Assembly: GCA_963782445.1 (NCBI GenBank)
Contig: CAWAJM010000002.1
Span: forward strand, 186,001 to 250,000
DNA: 64,000 bases
Direction: 5' to 3'
Source: ZC4RG20 sp963782445
GTDB lineage: Bacteria > Pseudomonadota > Gammaproteobacteria > Steroidobacterales > Rariloculaceae
The stretch's first letter is position 1. Each line of letters opens with the position of its first letter. The translations under genes and the position numbers were made by a program. Shown here piece by piece: positions 8,713 through 17,813 of the stretch. Below the pieces are notes generated by a model. The model worked only from the letters and a program-made list of their open reading frames with translations. It made no database searches and had not been told where the DNA came from.

Positions 8713-10536
8713 TCAGAGGTGGTAGAGGATGGGCAGGAGGATCGAGAAGCCGAGCCACATGATGAGCGTCAAGGGTATCCCGGCGCGCATGAAGTCGCTG
8801 AATTTGTAGCCGCCGGCCGTGAGCAGCAGGAGGTTGGTCTGGTAGCCGAAAGGCGTCGCGTAGCTCATGTTCGCACCGAAGATCACCGCCAGCACGAACG
8901 GTTCGGGGGGCACGCCGAGCTGACGCGCGACCTGAACGGCGATCGGGGTGCCGATGACACCGGCCGCGTTGTTCGAGACGACGTTGGTCAGCACCGCGAG
9001 GATGAGCATGAGCCCGCTCAGGATCAGCGGGGTCGGCAACACGTGCACGGCCGCCACGAAGTGCTGCGCGAGGTAGACGGCGGCGCCCGTGGCCGTCAGG
9101 GCCTGCCCGAGCGCGAGGCTCGTCACGATGATCATGACCATGGGGGCCGAGAGGGCGCTGCCCACGTCGCGCCAGCTCAGGCAGCGCGTCGCGAGCATGA
9201 GGCCCATGCCGACCACGGCGCTGATCGAGATGGGCAGCACGCCGAAGGCCGCCGTCACGACGACGAACACCATGATCGTGAGCGCCGTGTCCGCGCGATG
9301 CGTGCGCGGCAGGTTCGTCGTGCCGTCGAGCACGAGCGCGGTGCCCGAGCGCTTGAGCTGCTCGAGATCGCGCTGGGTGCCTTGCACGAGCACGACGTCG
9401 CCGGCTCGCAGCGGCACGAGACCGATATGGCTCGCGACCTCCTCGCCGTCCGGCGAGCGCGCGCGGTGCAGGGCGAGGGGCAGCAGCCCCGTGCGCTGCG
9501 CGAACCGCGTTCCGGCGAGGCTCGCCTTGTGCAGCATGGAGCCGCGCGTGACGACGATCTCGGCCATGTGCTCCTGCAGGTCGGCGCCGGGCAGCGCGCC
9601 GGGTCCCGTGCCCGCGTCGTGCAGCGTCGCGCCGAGCCGCTTCTCGAAGTCCTTGAGCCGCTCGGGCGTATCGCGGACGAGGAGCCGGTCGCCCGGCAGG
9701 ATGCGCACGGAAGGCAGCTTCGTGACGACGAGGCCCTCACCTCGCTCGATGCGGTCGACGCGCATGTCGTTGTCGGTCAGCGCCAGGCATTCGGCGAACG
9801 TGCGCTCGCAGCACAGGCTGTCCTCGTTGATGTGGAACACGGCGTTGAACACGCGCGGCGACGTATCGGACAGCGGTGGCTTGCGCGCGGGCAGCAGGCG
9901 CGGTGCGACGAGCCACAGATACAGCATGCCGATGCCGCCGACGATCAGGACCGGCAGCGTGAAGTCGAACATGCGGATCTCGTTGAGACCGAGCGTCCGC
10001 GCGATCGAGACGACGAGCAGGTTCGTCGAGGTCCCGATGGTCGTGGCCATGCCGCCCACCAGCGTCGCGAAGCCGACGGGCATGAGGATCTCGGACGGTG
10101 CGAACTTGTTGCGGACCGCCACGCCGACGAGCATCGGGAGCAACATGACGACGACGGGAGTATTATTCACGAACGCGCTGATCAGCGCGCTGATGAGCAG
10201 CGTCAGCAGACTCGCAAGACGCGGCCGGGCGGTCCAGGCGCGCGCGAGCGAGGCGGCGAGCGGCTGCAGCGCTCCCGTCGTCTCGAGTCCCTTGCCCATG
10301 ATGAGCAGCGCCGAGATGGTCACGAGCGCTTCGTTGCCGAAGCCGGCCAGGAATTCCGCGGGCCGCAGCCTGACCCCCGCCTGCTCGAACGGGAACAGCT
10401 GAAACACGACGATGAGGATCACGAGGATCGCGAGCGCGGACGCCTCGAGCGGCAGCCGATCGCGCGTAAACAAATACAGCGCGAAAACGGTCAGGACCAT
10501 CGTGAAGATCGCGTGGGCGTTTGGGAATCCGAGCAC
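8713..10536 (-). CDS. SLC13/DASS-type permease with two internal RCK_C (TrkA-C) domains
   Basis: 607 residues. Two blocks of hydrophobic helices (about 1-180 and 400-607) flank a soluble stretch (about 200-385) containing two RCK_C-like modules, each ending in a G-D-x-L-L-V or G-D-V-V-L-V-Q-G strand. The transmembrane motifs F-V-N-N-T-P-V-V and T-N-V-V-S-N-N-A-A-G match the paired Asn/Thr hairpin signatures of sodium/dicarboxylate or sulfate symporters. The substrate is undetermined. The GTG start at 10536 lacks a good ribosome binding site, and an in-frame ATG at 10500 is an alternative. Its stop is 3 bases from the palindromic element. Confidence 0.88.
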   Translation of the reverse strand: MLGFPNAHAIFTMVLTVFALYLFTRDRLPLEASALAILVILIVVFQLFPFEQAGVRLRPAEFLAGFGNEALVTISALLIMGKGLETTGALQPLAASLARAWTARPRLASLLTLLISALISAFVNNTPVVVMLLPMLVGVAVRNKFAPSEILMPVGFATLVGGMATTIGTSTNLLVVSIARTLGLNEIRMFDFTLPVLIVGGIGMLYLWLVAPRLLPARKPPLSDTSPRVFNAVFHINEDSLCCERTFAECLALTDNDMRVDRIERGEGLVVTKLPSVRILPGDRLLVRDTPERLKDFEKRLGATLHDAGTGPGALPGADLQEHMAEIVVTRGSMLHKASLAGTRFAQRTGLLPLALHRARSPDGEEVASHIGLVPLRAGDVVLVQGTQRDLEQLKRSGTALVLDGTTNLPRTHRADTALTIMVFVVVTAAFGVLPISISAVVGMGLMLATRCLSWRDVGSALSAPMVMIIVTSLALGQALTATGAAVYLAQHFVAAVHVLPTPLILSGLMLILAVLTNVVSNNAAGVIGTPIAVQVARQLGVPPEPFVLAVIFGANMSYATPFGYQTNLLLLTAGGYKFSDFMRAGIPLTLIMWLGFSILLPILYHL

Positions 10537-10676
10537 AGGGCGTTGTTTGTAAATAGTTTGCTTGCCCTAATAGCATGCTGGCCGAAGCCGCGCCAAGACT
10601 TGACACGTTCGGGCCCCGATTCCGGGGTGCCCGGAAGTAGGCCGCCCGGGGCACCGGCGAGGCCGGTGGGAAGGAT

Positions 10677-12638
10677 ATGAGGGATCGAGACGGCAACGTG
10701 AACGCGGGTTCGGCCGGCGGCGAAGGCCGCGACGGGCAGAGCGCCCCCGTGGATCGCACGCAGTCTTCGGCCGGCGGCGAGGCGCGCGGCGCGCGCGCGG
10801 ACGGCGGAACCCTTTACGGCCGTATGGCGCGGCGCCTCGGCGACTCGCTCGGGTTCTGGCGCTACAGCCGCCGTGCGCTCGAGCTCGTCTGGTCCACGAG
10901 CCGAGGGCTCACGCTCGCGCTCGGCATCCTGACGGTGCTGGCCGGCGTGCTGCCGGCCGGGGCCGCCTACGTCGGCAAGCTCATCGTCGACGCCGTCGTC
11001 GCCGCGATCGCGGCCGGTCATGCCGGGGCCGCGCCGGGCTACTCGCACGTGCTCGGCCTCGTGGCCCTCGAGGGCGCCTTGTTTGCGGGCCTCGCGGCCG
11101 CCCAGCGCGGCATCGATTTCTCGCAGTCGCTGCTGCGCGTGCTGCTTTCCCAGCGCGTCAACGTGCTCATCGTCGAGAAGGCGCTGACGCTCGACCTCGC
11201 GGACTTCGAGGATTCGGAGTTCTACGACAAGCTGAACCGCGCGCGGCAGGAGGCTTCGAGCCGCCCGCTGAGCCTCGTGAGTCGCACCTTTACGCTCGGC
11301 CGCAACGCGGTCTCGCTCATGAGCTACGCGGCGCTTCTGCTGCAGTTCTCGCCCATTGCCGTCGTGATCCTCGTCGTCGGCGGCCTGCCGGTCTTTTTCG
11401 CCGAGACGCGCTTCTCTGGCGAGCGCTACCGCGTGTTCCGCTGGCGCTCACCGGAGCGGCGCATGCTGCTCTACCTCGAGATCGTGCTCGCGCGCGAGGA
11501 CCACGCCAAGGAAGTGCAGCTGTTCGGTATCGGCCCGAAGCTGCTCCGCCGCTACAAGGACATCTTCAAGCTGCTCTATGAAGAGGAGCGCGCCCTCACG
11601 GTCCGGCGCGACAGCTGGGGCTTGGCGCTCGGGCTTCTGAGCAACGGCGCGTTCTACGGCGCCTACGCCTGGATCGCGATCTCGACGATCAAGGGTCTCA
11701 TGACGCTCGGCCAGATGACGATGTACCTGGCCGTCTTCCGACAAGGCCAGACCGCCGTGTCCTCGATGCTGACGGCGATCGGCGGCATGTACGAGGACAA
11801 CCTCTATCTCTCGAACCTCTACGAGTTTTTGGAGCAGCGGCCGCACGGCGCCGCGGGCAGGGCCTCGGCGGGCCGCGACCCCGCGGCGGGAATCTCTTTC
11901 GAGAACGTGAGCTTCACCTATCCGGGCGCCGAGCGCCCGGCCGTCTCGAACGTGACGCTGACAATCGAGCCCGGGCGCAGCGTCGCGCTGGTCGGCGTCA
12001 ACGGCTCTGGCAAGACCACGCTCATCAAGCTGCTCGCGGGGCTGTACCGGCCGGACTCCGGGCGCATCCTTTTTCAGGGGACGCCGCTCGAGGAATGGGA
12101 CCCGGCCGCCCTGCGCGCGAAGATCGGCGTGATTTTCCAGGACTTCAACCGCTATCAGCTCAAAGTCGGCGAGAACATCGGCGTTGGCGACGTCGACGCC
12201 TTCGAGGACGAGGCGCGCCTCGCCGAGGCCGCTGAGAAGGGCCGCGCGGCCGAGTTCATCGAGGGCTTCTCGGACCGCTACCAGACCCCGCTTGGGCGCT
12301 GGTTCAACAACGGCCAGGAGCTCTCGGGCGGCCAGTGGCAGCGCATCGCGCTCGCGCGCGCGTTCATGCGTGGCAATGCGGACATCCTCGTGCTCGACGA
12401 GCCGACGGCGGCCATGGACGCCGAGACCGAGGCCGAGATCTTCGAGCATTTCCGCTCGCTGACGCAGCACAAGATCTCGATCCTGATCTCGCATCGCTTC
12501 TCGACTGTGCGCCGGGCGCAGTCGATCGTCGTCATGGATGCGGGCCGCATCATCGAGCAGGGCAGCCACGAGGAGCTGCTCGCCCTCGGCGGACGCTACG
12601 CGCGGCTCTTCGAGCTGCAGGCGCAGGGTTACCGATGA
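10677..12638 (+). CDS. ABC exporter, fused permease and ATPase (half-transporter)
   Basis: 653 residues. A Gly/Arg-rich cytosolic tail of about 50 residues precedes a type-I exporter membrane domain (about 75-380) and a nucleotide-binding domain (about 400-650). The NBD shows Walker A G-V-N-G-S-G-K-T-T, the Q-loop in VIFQDFNRYQ, signature L-S-G-G-Q-W-Q-R, Walker B ILVLDEPTAAMD and the switch His in ISHRFS. The membrane domain has DFEDSEFYDKLNRARQEA, a motif I associate with peptide/multidrug exporters. A good ribosome binding site (GGAAGG) precedes ATG 10677. It stands alone, without substrate or accessory genes, so the cargo is unknown. Confidence 0.9.
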   Translation: MRDRDGNVNAGSAGGEGRDGQSAPVDRTQSSAGGEARGARADGGTLYGRMARRLGDSLGFWRYSRRALELVWSTSRGLTLALGILTVLAGVLPAGAAYVGKLIVDAVVAAIAAGHAGAAPGYSHVLGLVALEGALFAGLAAAQRGIDFSQSLLRVLLSQRVNVLIVEKALTLDLADFEDSEFYDKLNRARQEASSRPLSLVSRTFTLGRNAVSLMSYAALLLQFSPIAVVILVVGGLPVFFAETRFSGERYRVFRWRSPERRMLLYLEIVLAREDHAKEVQLFGIGPKLLRRYKDIFKLLYEEERALTVRRDSWGLALGLLSNGAFYGAYAWIAISTIKGLMTLGQMTMYLAVFRQGQTAVSSMLTAIGGMYEDNLYLSNLYEFLEQRPHGAAGRASAGRDPAAGISFENVSFTYPGAERPAVSNVTLTIEPGRSVALVGVNGSGKTTLIKLLAGLYRPDSGRILFQGTPLEEWDPAALRAKIGVIFQDFNRYQLKVGENIGVGDVDAFEDEARLAEAAEKGRAAEFIEGFSDRYQTPLGRWFNNGQELSGGQWQRIALARAFMRGNADILVLDEPTAAMDAETEAEIFEHFRSLTQHKISILISHRFSTVRRAQSIVVMDAGRIIEQGSHEELLALGGRYARLFELQAQGYR

Positions 12639-12715
12639 CGGGCGCCGGCGCCCTTGCGCTACAATCCGCCCCCTGGCGAGGCCGTCTCCCGCGGACGGTC
12701 CCGGAGCGCCTATAG

Positions 12716-15457
12716 ATGGCCGTACCTGAATCGAAGAACGTACTGCGCGCCGACATTTTCTTCGCCGAGAAAGATCAGGCGCTGCGCGAGGACGTCCATC
12801 GGCTCGGCGAGCTCGTGGGCGAGCTCGTGCGTGAGCAGGCCGGGGAAGCGCTCTTCGACCTCGTCGAGGCCGCGAGGCGCGCCTCGATCTCGCACCGCGA
12901 AGGCGACGGCGGCGCTTTCGCCGAGCTCAGGACGCTGCTCGCCGCGCTGGCCCCGAGCACGGCCCGCGACTTCATCCGCGCTTTCTCGACCTATTTCCAG
13001 GTCGTCAACATGGCCGAGAAGGTGCACCGGATCAGGCGCCGGCGGGCCTATGCCCAGCAGCCTTCGAAGCCGCAGCCCTTCGGTTTCCGCGACGTGCTGC
13101 AGCGGCTCAAGGCCGAGGGCGTCGACGCGGACCGCATCGAGGAGACCGTAGCCCGGATTTGCATCGAGCCCGTCTTCACGGCGCATCCGACGGAGGTCAC
13201 GCGGCGGACGCTGCTGCGCAAGCAGCAGAACATCGCGCGCCATCTGCTCGACATGCTCGACCCGTACATGACGCCGGACGAGGTTGCGGCCGAGCTCCGG
13301 GCCATTCGTCTCGAGATGACGACGGGCTGGCAGACGGAGGAGTTCCCGGGCGAGCAGATGCACCTCGGCGACGAGGCGGAGCACGTGCTGTTCTTTCTGA
13401 CCGACGTGCTCTACGGCATGGTGCCGCAATTCTACGAAGTGCTGGAGAATGCGTTAGCGGAGACGTTCGTCGAGCGCGGGGCGAGGCTGCGCGTACCGAC
13501 CGTCGTCAGGTTTTCGTCCTGGGTCGGCGGGGACATGGACGGCAACCCGAACGTCACGGCCAAGAGTATGCGCGAGACGCTTGCGCGGCAGCGCGCGCTG
13601 ATCCTCGATCTGTACTACCGCGAGACCTACGAGCTTCTGCAGCATCTGAGCCAGAACGAGAGCCGTGTCGGAGTTTCCGAGGAGCTTATCGAGAAGTCGA
13701 AGCTCTACGCCGCGCATTTTCCGCAGGCCGCGCATGCGGTGCCGGCCCGGCACCGGAAGATGCCCTACCGCGTCTTTCTGCGCCTCGTGGGCGCCCGGCT
13801 GAAGTCGACCTACGACGACGCGTCGTTCCCTTACGAGTCGCCCGAGGAGTTCACGCAGGATCTCGAACTCGTCGCCGACAGCCTGCGCGCCAACAAGGGC
13901 CGCAATGCCGGCCTGTTCCTCGTGCAACGCCTGCAGCGCCGCGCCCAGACTTTCGGCTTCCATCTCGCGACGCTCGACATTCGCCAGAACGCGCTCGTGC
14001 ACCGGCGCGTCGTCGGCGAGGCCCTTAACGAGCCGAACTGGCTCGAGCTGTCGAGCGAGGCGCGCACGGCACGCCTCAAGGAAGCGCTCGAACGACGCGA
14101 GTCGCCGCTCGGCTCTCTGTCTTCGGAGGCACGGCGGACACTGGCCGTGTTTCAGGCCATCACGCATTCGCGGCGCAAGTACGGTCGCGGCGCGATCGGC
14201 CAGTACATCGTGAGCATGGCGAAAGGTCCGGACGACGTCTTGTCCGTGCTGCTGCTCGCGCGCTGGGGCCACCTGGGACCGAAGGGCGGCGACGTGCCGC
14301 TCGACATCGCGCCGCTGTTCGAGACGACCGAGGACCTTCGCAATGCCGGGAACATCATGCGCGGGCTGCTGGCCGATGCGCATTACCGGCGTCACCTCGA
14401 GACCCGGGGCAACGAGCAGATGGTCATGCTCGGTTATTCGGACAGCAACAAGGACGGCGGCCTCGTCTCGGCACGTTGGAGCCTGCACGAGGCGCAGCGC
14501 ACGCTGATCAGGACCATGAGCGAGCTCGGCGTCAAGCTCACCCTGTTTCACGGCCGGGGCGGGACCATCAGCCGGGGCGGCGGCCGGCTCACGGAGGGTC
14601 TTCTGGCCACGCCCGAAGGCGCCGTCACGGGCCGGCTGCGAATGACCGAGCAGGGCGAGATGATCAATGCCAAGTACGGCCTGCGCGGCATCGCCATGCG
14701 CAGCCTCGAGCAGACGATGAGCTCGGTGCTGTGGCTGACGGCGCGCGAGCCGCCGCCGCACCCGAAGCTCGACGACTGGCGCCGGATCATGGAGCGCATC
14801 GCGACCGAGAGCCGGCGCGCGTATCAGCATCTGATCTACGATTCGGGAGATTTCGCGCGGTACTTCCGCGATGCGACGCCCATCGATGTCATCGAGCGGC
14901 TCAACATCGGCTCACGGCCGCTGGCCGAGGGCGAGAGCCGTAAGGTCGAGGACGTGCGGGCCATCCCCTGGGTCTTCGCCTGGACGCAGACGCGCTGCAT
15001 GCTGCCGGGGTGGTTCGGTTTCGCGACCGGCCTCGCGAGCGCTATGGCCGCGAGCGGCCAGGACGAGCTCAGAGAGATGTACGCGAATTGGCCCTTCTTC
15101 AAGGTGTTGATCGGCGACGTCGAGGTCGTGCTGGCCAAGGCCGATCTCGACATTGCCGCGCGGTACTCGCAGCTCGCAGGCTACTTGCACGACGTGTTCT
15201 TCCCCATGATCAAGGCCGAATACGACCGCTGCGTCGACATCGTGCGTTCGTTGACGGGCGGCGAGGAGCTGCTCGGCGACCATGCGACGCTGCGCCGCTC
15301 GATCCGGCTCCGCAATCCGTACATGGATCCGATGAGCTTCCTGCAGGTCGATCTGCTCGAGCGGTGGCGCCAGGGCGGGCGCCAGGACGATGGCGTGCTT
15401 CAGGCACTCATGGTCAGCGTCAACGGAATCGCGCACGGGATGCAGAATACCGGGTGA
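12716..15457 (+). CDS. ppc: Phosphoenolpyruvate carboxylase
   Basis: 913 residues, full length for bacterial PEPC. The enzyme adds bicarbonate to PEP to make oxaloacetate and replenish the TCA cycle. Catalytic motifs: VFTAHPTEVTRRTL with the essential His, GGDMDGNPNVT, MLGYSDSNKDGG, and LFHGRGGTISRGGG. The conserved C-terminus ends N-G-I-A-H-G-M-Q-N-T-G. A TACAAT -10-like box at 12660-12665, 50 bases upstream, suggests a promoter of its own, without a clear -35 box. A GGGCGCC/GGCGCCC palindrome at 12640-12653 separates it from the ABC exporter. Confidence 0.97.
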   Translation: MAVPESKNVLRADIFFAEKDQALREDVHRLGELVGELVREQAGEALFDLVEAARRASISHREGDGGAFAELRTLLAALAPSTARDFIRAFSTYFQVVNMAEKVHRIRRRRAYAQQPSKPQPFGFRDVLQRLKAEGVDADRIEETVARICIEPVFTAHPTEVTRRTLLRKQQNIARHLLDMLDPYMTPDEVAAELRAIRLEMTTGWQTEEFPGEQMHLGDEAEHVLFFLTDVLYGMVPQFYEVLENALAETFVERGARLRVPTVVRFSSWVGGDMDGNPNVTAKSMRETLARQRALILDLYYRETYELLQHLSQNESRVGVSEELIEKSKLYAAHFPQAAHAVPARHRKMPYRVFLRLVGARLKSTYDDASFPYESPEEFTQDLELVADSLRANKGRNAGLFLVQRLQRRAQTFGFHLATLDIRQNALVHRRVVGEALNEPNWLELSSEARTARLKEALERRESPLGSLSSEARRTLAVFQAITHSRRKYGRGAIGQYIVSMAKGPDDVLSVLLLARWGHLGPKGGDVPLDIAPLFETTEDLRNAGNIMRGLLADAHYRRHLETRGNEQMVMLGYSDSNKDGGLVSARWSLHEAQRTLIRTMSELGVKLTLFHGRGGTISRGGGRLTEGLLATPEGAVTGRLRMTEQGEMINAKYGLRGIAMRSLEQTMSSVLWLTAREPPPHPKLDDWRRIMERIATESRRAYQHLIYDSGDFARYFRDATPIDVIERLNIGSRPLAEGESRKVEDVRAIPWVFAWTQTRCMLPGWFGFATGLASAMAASGQDELREMYANWPFFKVLIGDVEVVLAKADLDIAARYSQLAGYLHDVFFPMIKAEYDRCVDIVRSLTGGEELLGDHATLRRSIRLRNPYMDPMSFLQVDLLERWRQGGRQDDGVLQALMVSVNGIAHGMQNTG

Positions 15458-15550
15458 GCGCCGAAGGTCCGGTGCCCGACACGTCGCTCGCGACGTACGG
15501 GAGACTCGGCTTCGAGACCGTGCGCGGTGAGCCCGGGCCGCTGAAGCCCG

Positions 15551-16021
15551 CTAGCACCCGTATCGGGGCCACTCCACGAGCCGTTCCTCGAGGTCCGCCT
15601 CGTCGATCTCGGTCTCGCTGATCGTCCGCCCCTGCACGCTGACGCCCGCTCGATGTACGCTCTCCGGGTCGCCCGAGACGAGGGGGTGCCAGGGCTCGAG
15701 CGGCTTGCCCTCGGCCAGCAGGCGGTAGGCGCAGGTGCGGGGCATCCAGGCGATGCGCCGGACCTCGCCCGGGGTCAGCGCGATGCAGTCCGGCACATGG
15801 TGCCGACGTTCGGTGTAGTGCCTGCAGCGGCAGCTCTTGCGGTCGAGGAGGCGGCAGGCCACGTCCGTATAGTGGACCTCGCCCGTGTCCTCGTCCTCGA
15901 GCTTGCGCAGGCAGCACTTGCCGCAGCCGTCGCAGAGGGCCTCCCACTCCGCGGGCGTGAGCTCGTCGAGCCGCTTGTTCTCCCAAAATCGCTTGCGCAC
16001 CGGCACGAATCCTCCCGGCAT
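15551..16021 (-). CDS. YcgN/UPF0260-family cysteine-cluster protein
   Basis: 156 residues. Cysteines are arranged as L-C-D-G-C-G-K-C-C (about 30-38), then A-C-R-L-L-D and C-R-C-R-H-Y, then P-D-C-I, the pattern of the CxxCxxCC (YkgJ/YcgN) family thought to bind zinc or an iron-sulfur cluster. W-E-N-K-R-L-D-E-L-T-P near the start is typical of the YcgN subgroup. The biochemical role of the family is not established. Single gene, convergent with ppc and divergent from the dehydrogenase at 16057, with only 35 bases between the two starts. Confidence 0.9.
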   Translation of the reverse strand: MPGGFVPVRKRFWENKRLDELTPAEWEALCDGCGKCCLRKLEDEDTGEVHYTDVACRLLDRKSCRCRHYTERRHHVPDCIALTPGEVRRIAWMPRTCAYRLLAEGKPLEPWHPLVSGDPESVHRAGVSVQGRTISETEIDEADLEERLVEWPRYGC

Positions 16022-16056
16022 CTGGGCCGTCTCGGCATGGTGTAAGCTTCCGGCCC

Positions 16057-17025
16057 ATGCCTACTCTACCCGCAGCCGCGTTTCTCGATTTCGCCACGCT
16101 CGGGCCGGATGTGGATACGAGCGTAATCGACCGTCTTCTCGACGTCATTTATTACGACTACTCGACGGCCGACGAAGTGCCCGAGCGGATACGCAAGGCC
16201 GAGGTCGTGATCGTGAACAAGGCGCGCATCTCGAGCGAGGCCATCGAGGGCGCAGAGCGTCTGCGGCTCATCGCCCTCACGGCGACGGGGACCGACAATG
16301 TGGACCAGGCTGCGGCCGTGCGCCGGGGCGTCGCGGTCGCCAACGTGCGGGACTACTGCACGAGCTCCGTCGTTCAGCACGTGTTCGCGCTGATCCTCGG
16401 GCTCACGCAGCAAATCGGGCCCTATGACGCATTGGCCCGCGGGGGCGCCTGGCAGAAGGCGCGCGGCTTCGCCTTGTTCGACTACCCCATCCGGGAGCTC
16501 GCGGGCCGCGTGCTCGGCATCGTCGGCTATGGCAGCCTCGGGCGTGCCGTGGCCGGCGCGGGCCGCGCATTCGGCATGCATGTGCTCGTTGCCGCCCGGA
16601 AGGGCGCCGGCGCCGAGCCGGTGCCCGAGGACCGGGCGCCGTTCGAGACCGTGCTCGCGCAAGCCGATGTTCTGAGCCTGCACTGCCCGCTGAACGACGG
16701 CACGCGGCGCTTGATCGGCACGCCCGAGCTCGCCCGCATGAAGCCCGATGCGCTGCTCGTCAATACGGCGCGCGGCGGCCTGGTCGACAGCGCGGCGCTC
16801 GTCGAGGCGCTGCGCGGAGGGCAAATCGGCGGCGCAGCCATCGATGTGCTGCCGGCCGAGCCGCCTCACGGCGGGGATCCGCTGCTCGCGCCGGACGTGC
16901 CGAATCTCATCGTCACGCCGCACGTCGCCTGGGCAGCCCGAGAAGCGCGGCAACGCGCCCTGAACCAGGTCGCCGAGAACGCAGAGCATTTCCTGGCCGG
17001 GAGGCTGCTACGGCGCGTCGTGTAG
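16057..17025 (+). CDS. NAD-dependent D-2-hydroxyacid dehydrogenase (glycerate dehydrogenase-like)
   Basis: 322 residues. It has the two-domain D-isomer-specific 2-hydroxyacid dehydrogenase plan. The dinucleotide loop G-I-V-G-Y-G-S-L-G-R lies at about 152-161, L-S-L-H-C-P-L-N-D follows, the catalytic Arg is in NTARGGLVD (about 232-240), Glu in the A-E-P-P region, and His in T-P-H-V-A-W-A. Y-C-T-S-S-V-V-Q-H-V-F-A-L resembles glycerate dehydrogenase/hydroxypyruvate reductase rather than the SerA or lactate types, but the substrate remains a guess. No ACT domain. Confidence 0.9.
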   Translation: MPTLPAAAFLDFATLGPDVDTSVIDRLLDVIYYDYSTADEVPERIRKAEVVIVNKARISSEAIEGAERLRLIALTATGTDNVDQAAAVRRGVAVANVRDYCTSSVVQHVFALILGLTQQIGPYDALARGGAWQKARGFALFDYPIRELAGRVLGIVGYGSLGRAVAGAGRAFGMHVLVAARKGAGAEPVPEDRAPFETVLAQADVLSLHCPLNDGTRRLIGTPELARMKPDALLVNTARGGLVDSAALVEALRGGQIGGAAIDVLPAEPPHGGDPLLAPDVPNLIVTPHVAWAAREARQRALNQVAENAEHFLAGRLLRRVV

Positions 17026-17078
17026 CCCGAGGCGTCTCCTTCGCCGGTCGGAGGCGCGATTCGGCACGGCGCGCGGCA

Positions 17079-17813
17079 TCAGTCGGACGCCCCCGCATGC
17101 GTGCTGCGGTCCGCTTCGGGCGGGCGCTCGACCTGCTCGCGCACGACACGGCCGCCCCCGAGCTCGACGAGGTGAGCGCAACGCCCCGCGGCCTCGAGGT
17201 CGTGGGTGACGACGACGAGCGTCGTGTCGGCCGCGGCGTTGAGCTCGAACAGCAGATTCAGGATGCGCTCGCCTGTGCGGTTGTCCAGGTTGCCGGTCGG
17301 TTCGTCGGCGAACAGCAGCGAGGGCCCCGTCACGAACGCGCGTGCGATCGCCACGCGCTGCTGTTCGCCGCCCGAGAGCTGGCGCGGATAGTGGCGGAGA
17401 CGATGCTCGAGGCCGACTTGCGCGAGGGCCTCGCGGGCGCGCGGTGCGGCCTCGCGGCTGCCTCCGAGCTCGAGCGGCAGCAGCACGTTCTCGAGCGCCG
17501 TCAGCGAAGGCAGCAGATGGAACGATTGGAAGATGAAGCCGACCTCGCGGCTGCGCAGCGCCGCGCGGCCGTCCTCGTCGAGCGCGCTTAGCTCGACGCC
17601 GTTGAGCCAGACGCGGCCCGAGGACGGCACGTCGAGCCCCGCGAGCAGGGCCAGCAGCGTCGACTTGCCGGCCCCCGAGGGCCCGACGATCGCGGCCGTC
17701 TCGCCGCGGCGTACGCTGAGGTCGACAGCGTCCAGGATAGTCAGCTCCCCTTCGGGGCTGGTAACCTTTTTGGTCAGCGATTCCGCCCTCAACAGAATGT
17801 CTTCCGTGCGCAG
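17079..17813 (-). CDS. ybbA: ABC transporter ATP-binding protein, YbbA/LolD type
   Basis: About 244 residues. NBD motifs are all present: Walker A G-P-S-G-A-G-K-S-T, Q-loop I-F-Q-S-F-H-L-L, signature L-S-G-G-E-Q-Q-R, Walker B LLFADEPTGNLDNRTG, and the switch His in VVTHD. Closest type is YbbA/LolD, which in E. coli sits divergent from tesA and upstream of the permease ybbP. No permease follows here. Start choice is open: a CTG codon at 17813 has AAGGAG six bases upstream and fits homolog length; a TTG at 17792 is the next option; an ATG at 17906 would overlap tesA deeply with antisense-like sequence. Confidence 0.88.
   Translation of the reverse strand: MRTEDILLRAESLTKKVTSPEGELTILDAVDLSVRRGETAAIVGPSGAGKSTLLALLAGLDVPSSGRVWLNGVELSALDEDGRAALRSREVGFIFQSFHLLPSLTALENVLLPLELGGSREAAPRAREALAQVGLEHRLRHYPRQLSGGEQQRVAIARAFVTGPSLLFADEPTGNLDNRTGERILNLLFELNAAADTTLVVVTHDLEAAGRCAHLVELGGGRVVREQVERPPEADRSTHAGASD

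Noticed and set aside
10537..10676. Intergenic TTGACA at 10598-10603 as the ABC exporter promoter
   Set aside because: No acceptable -10 box lies 15-19 bases downstream, so I do not call a promoter.
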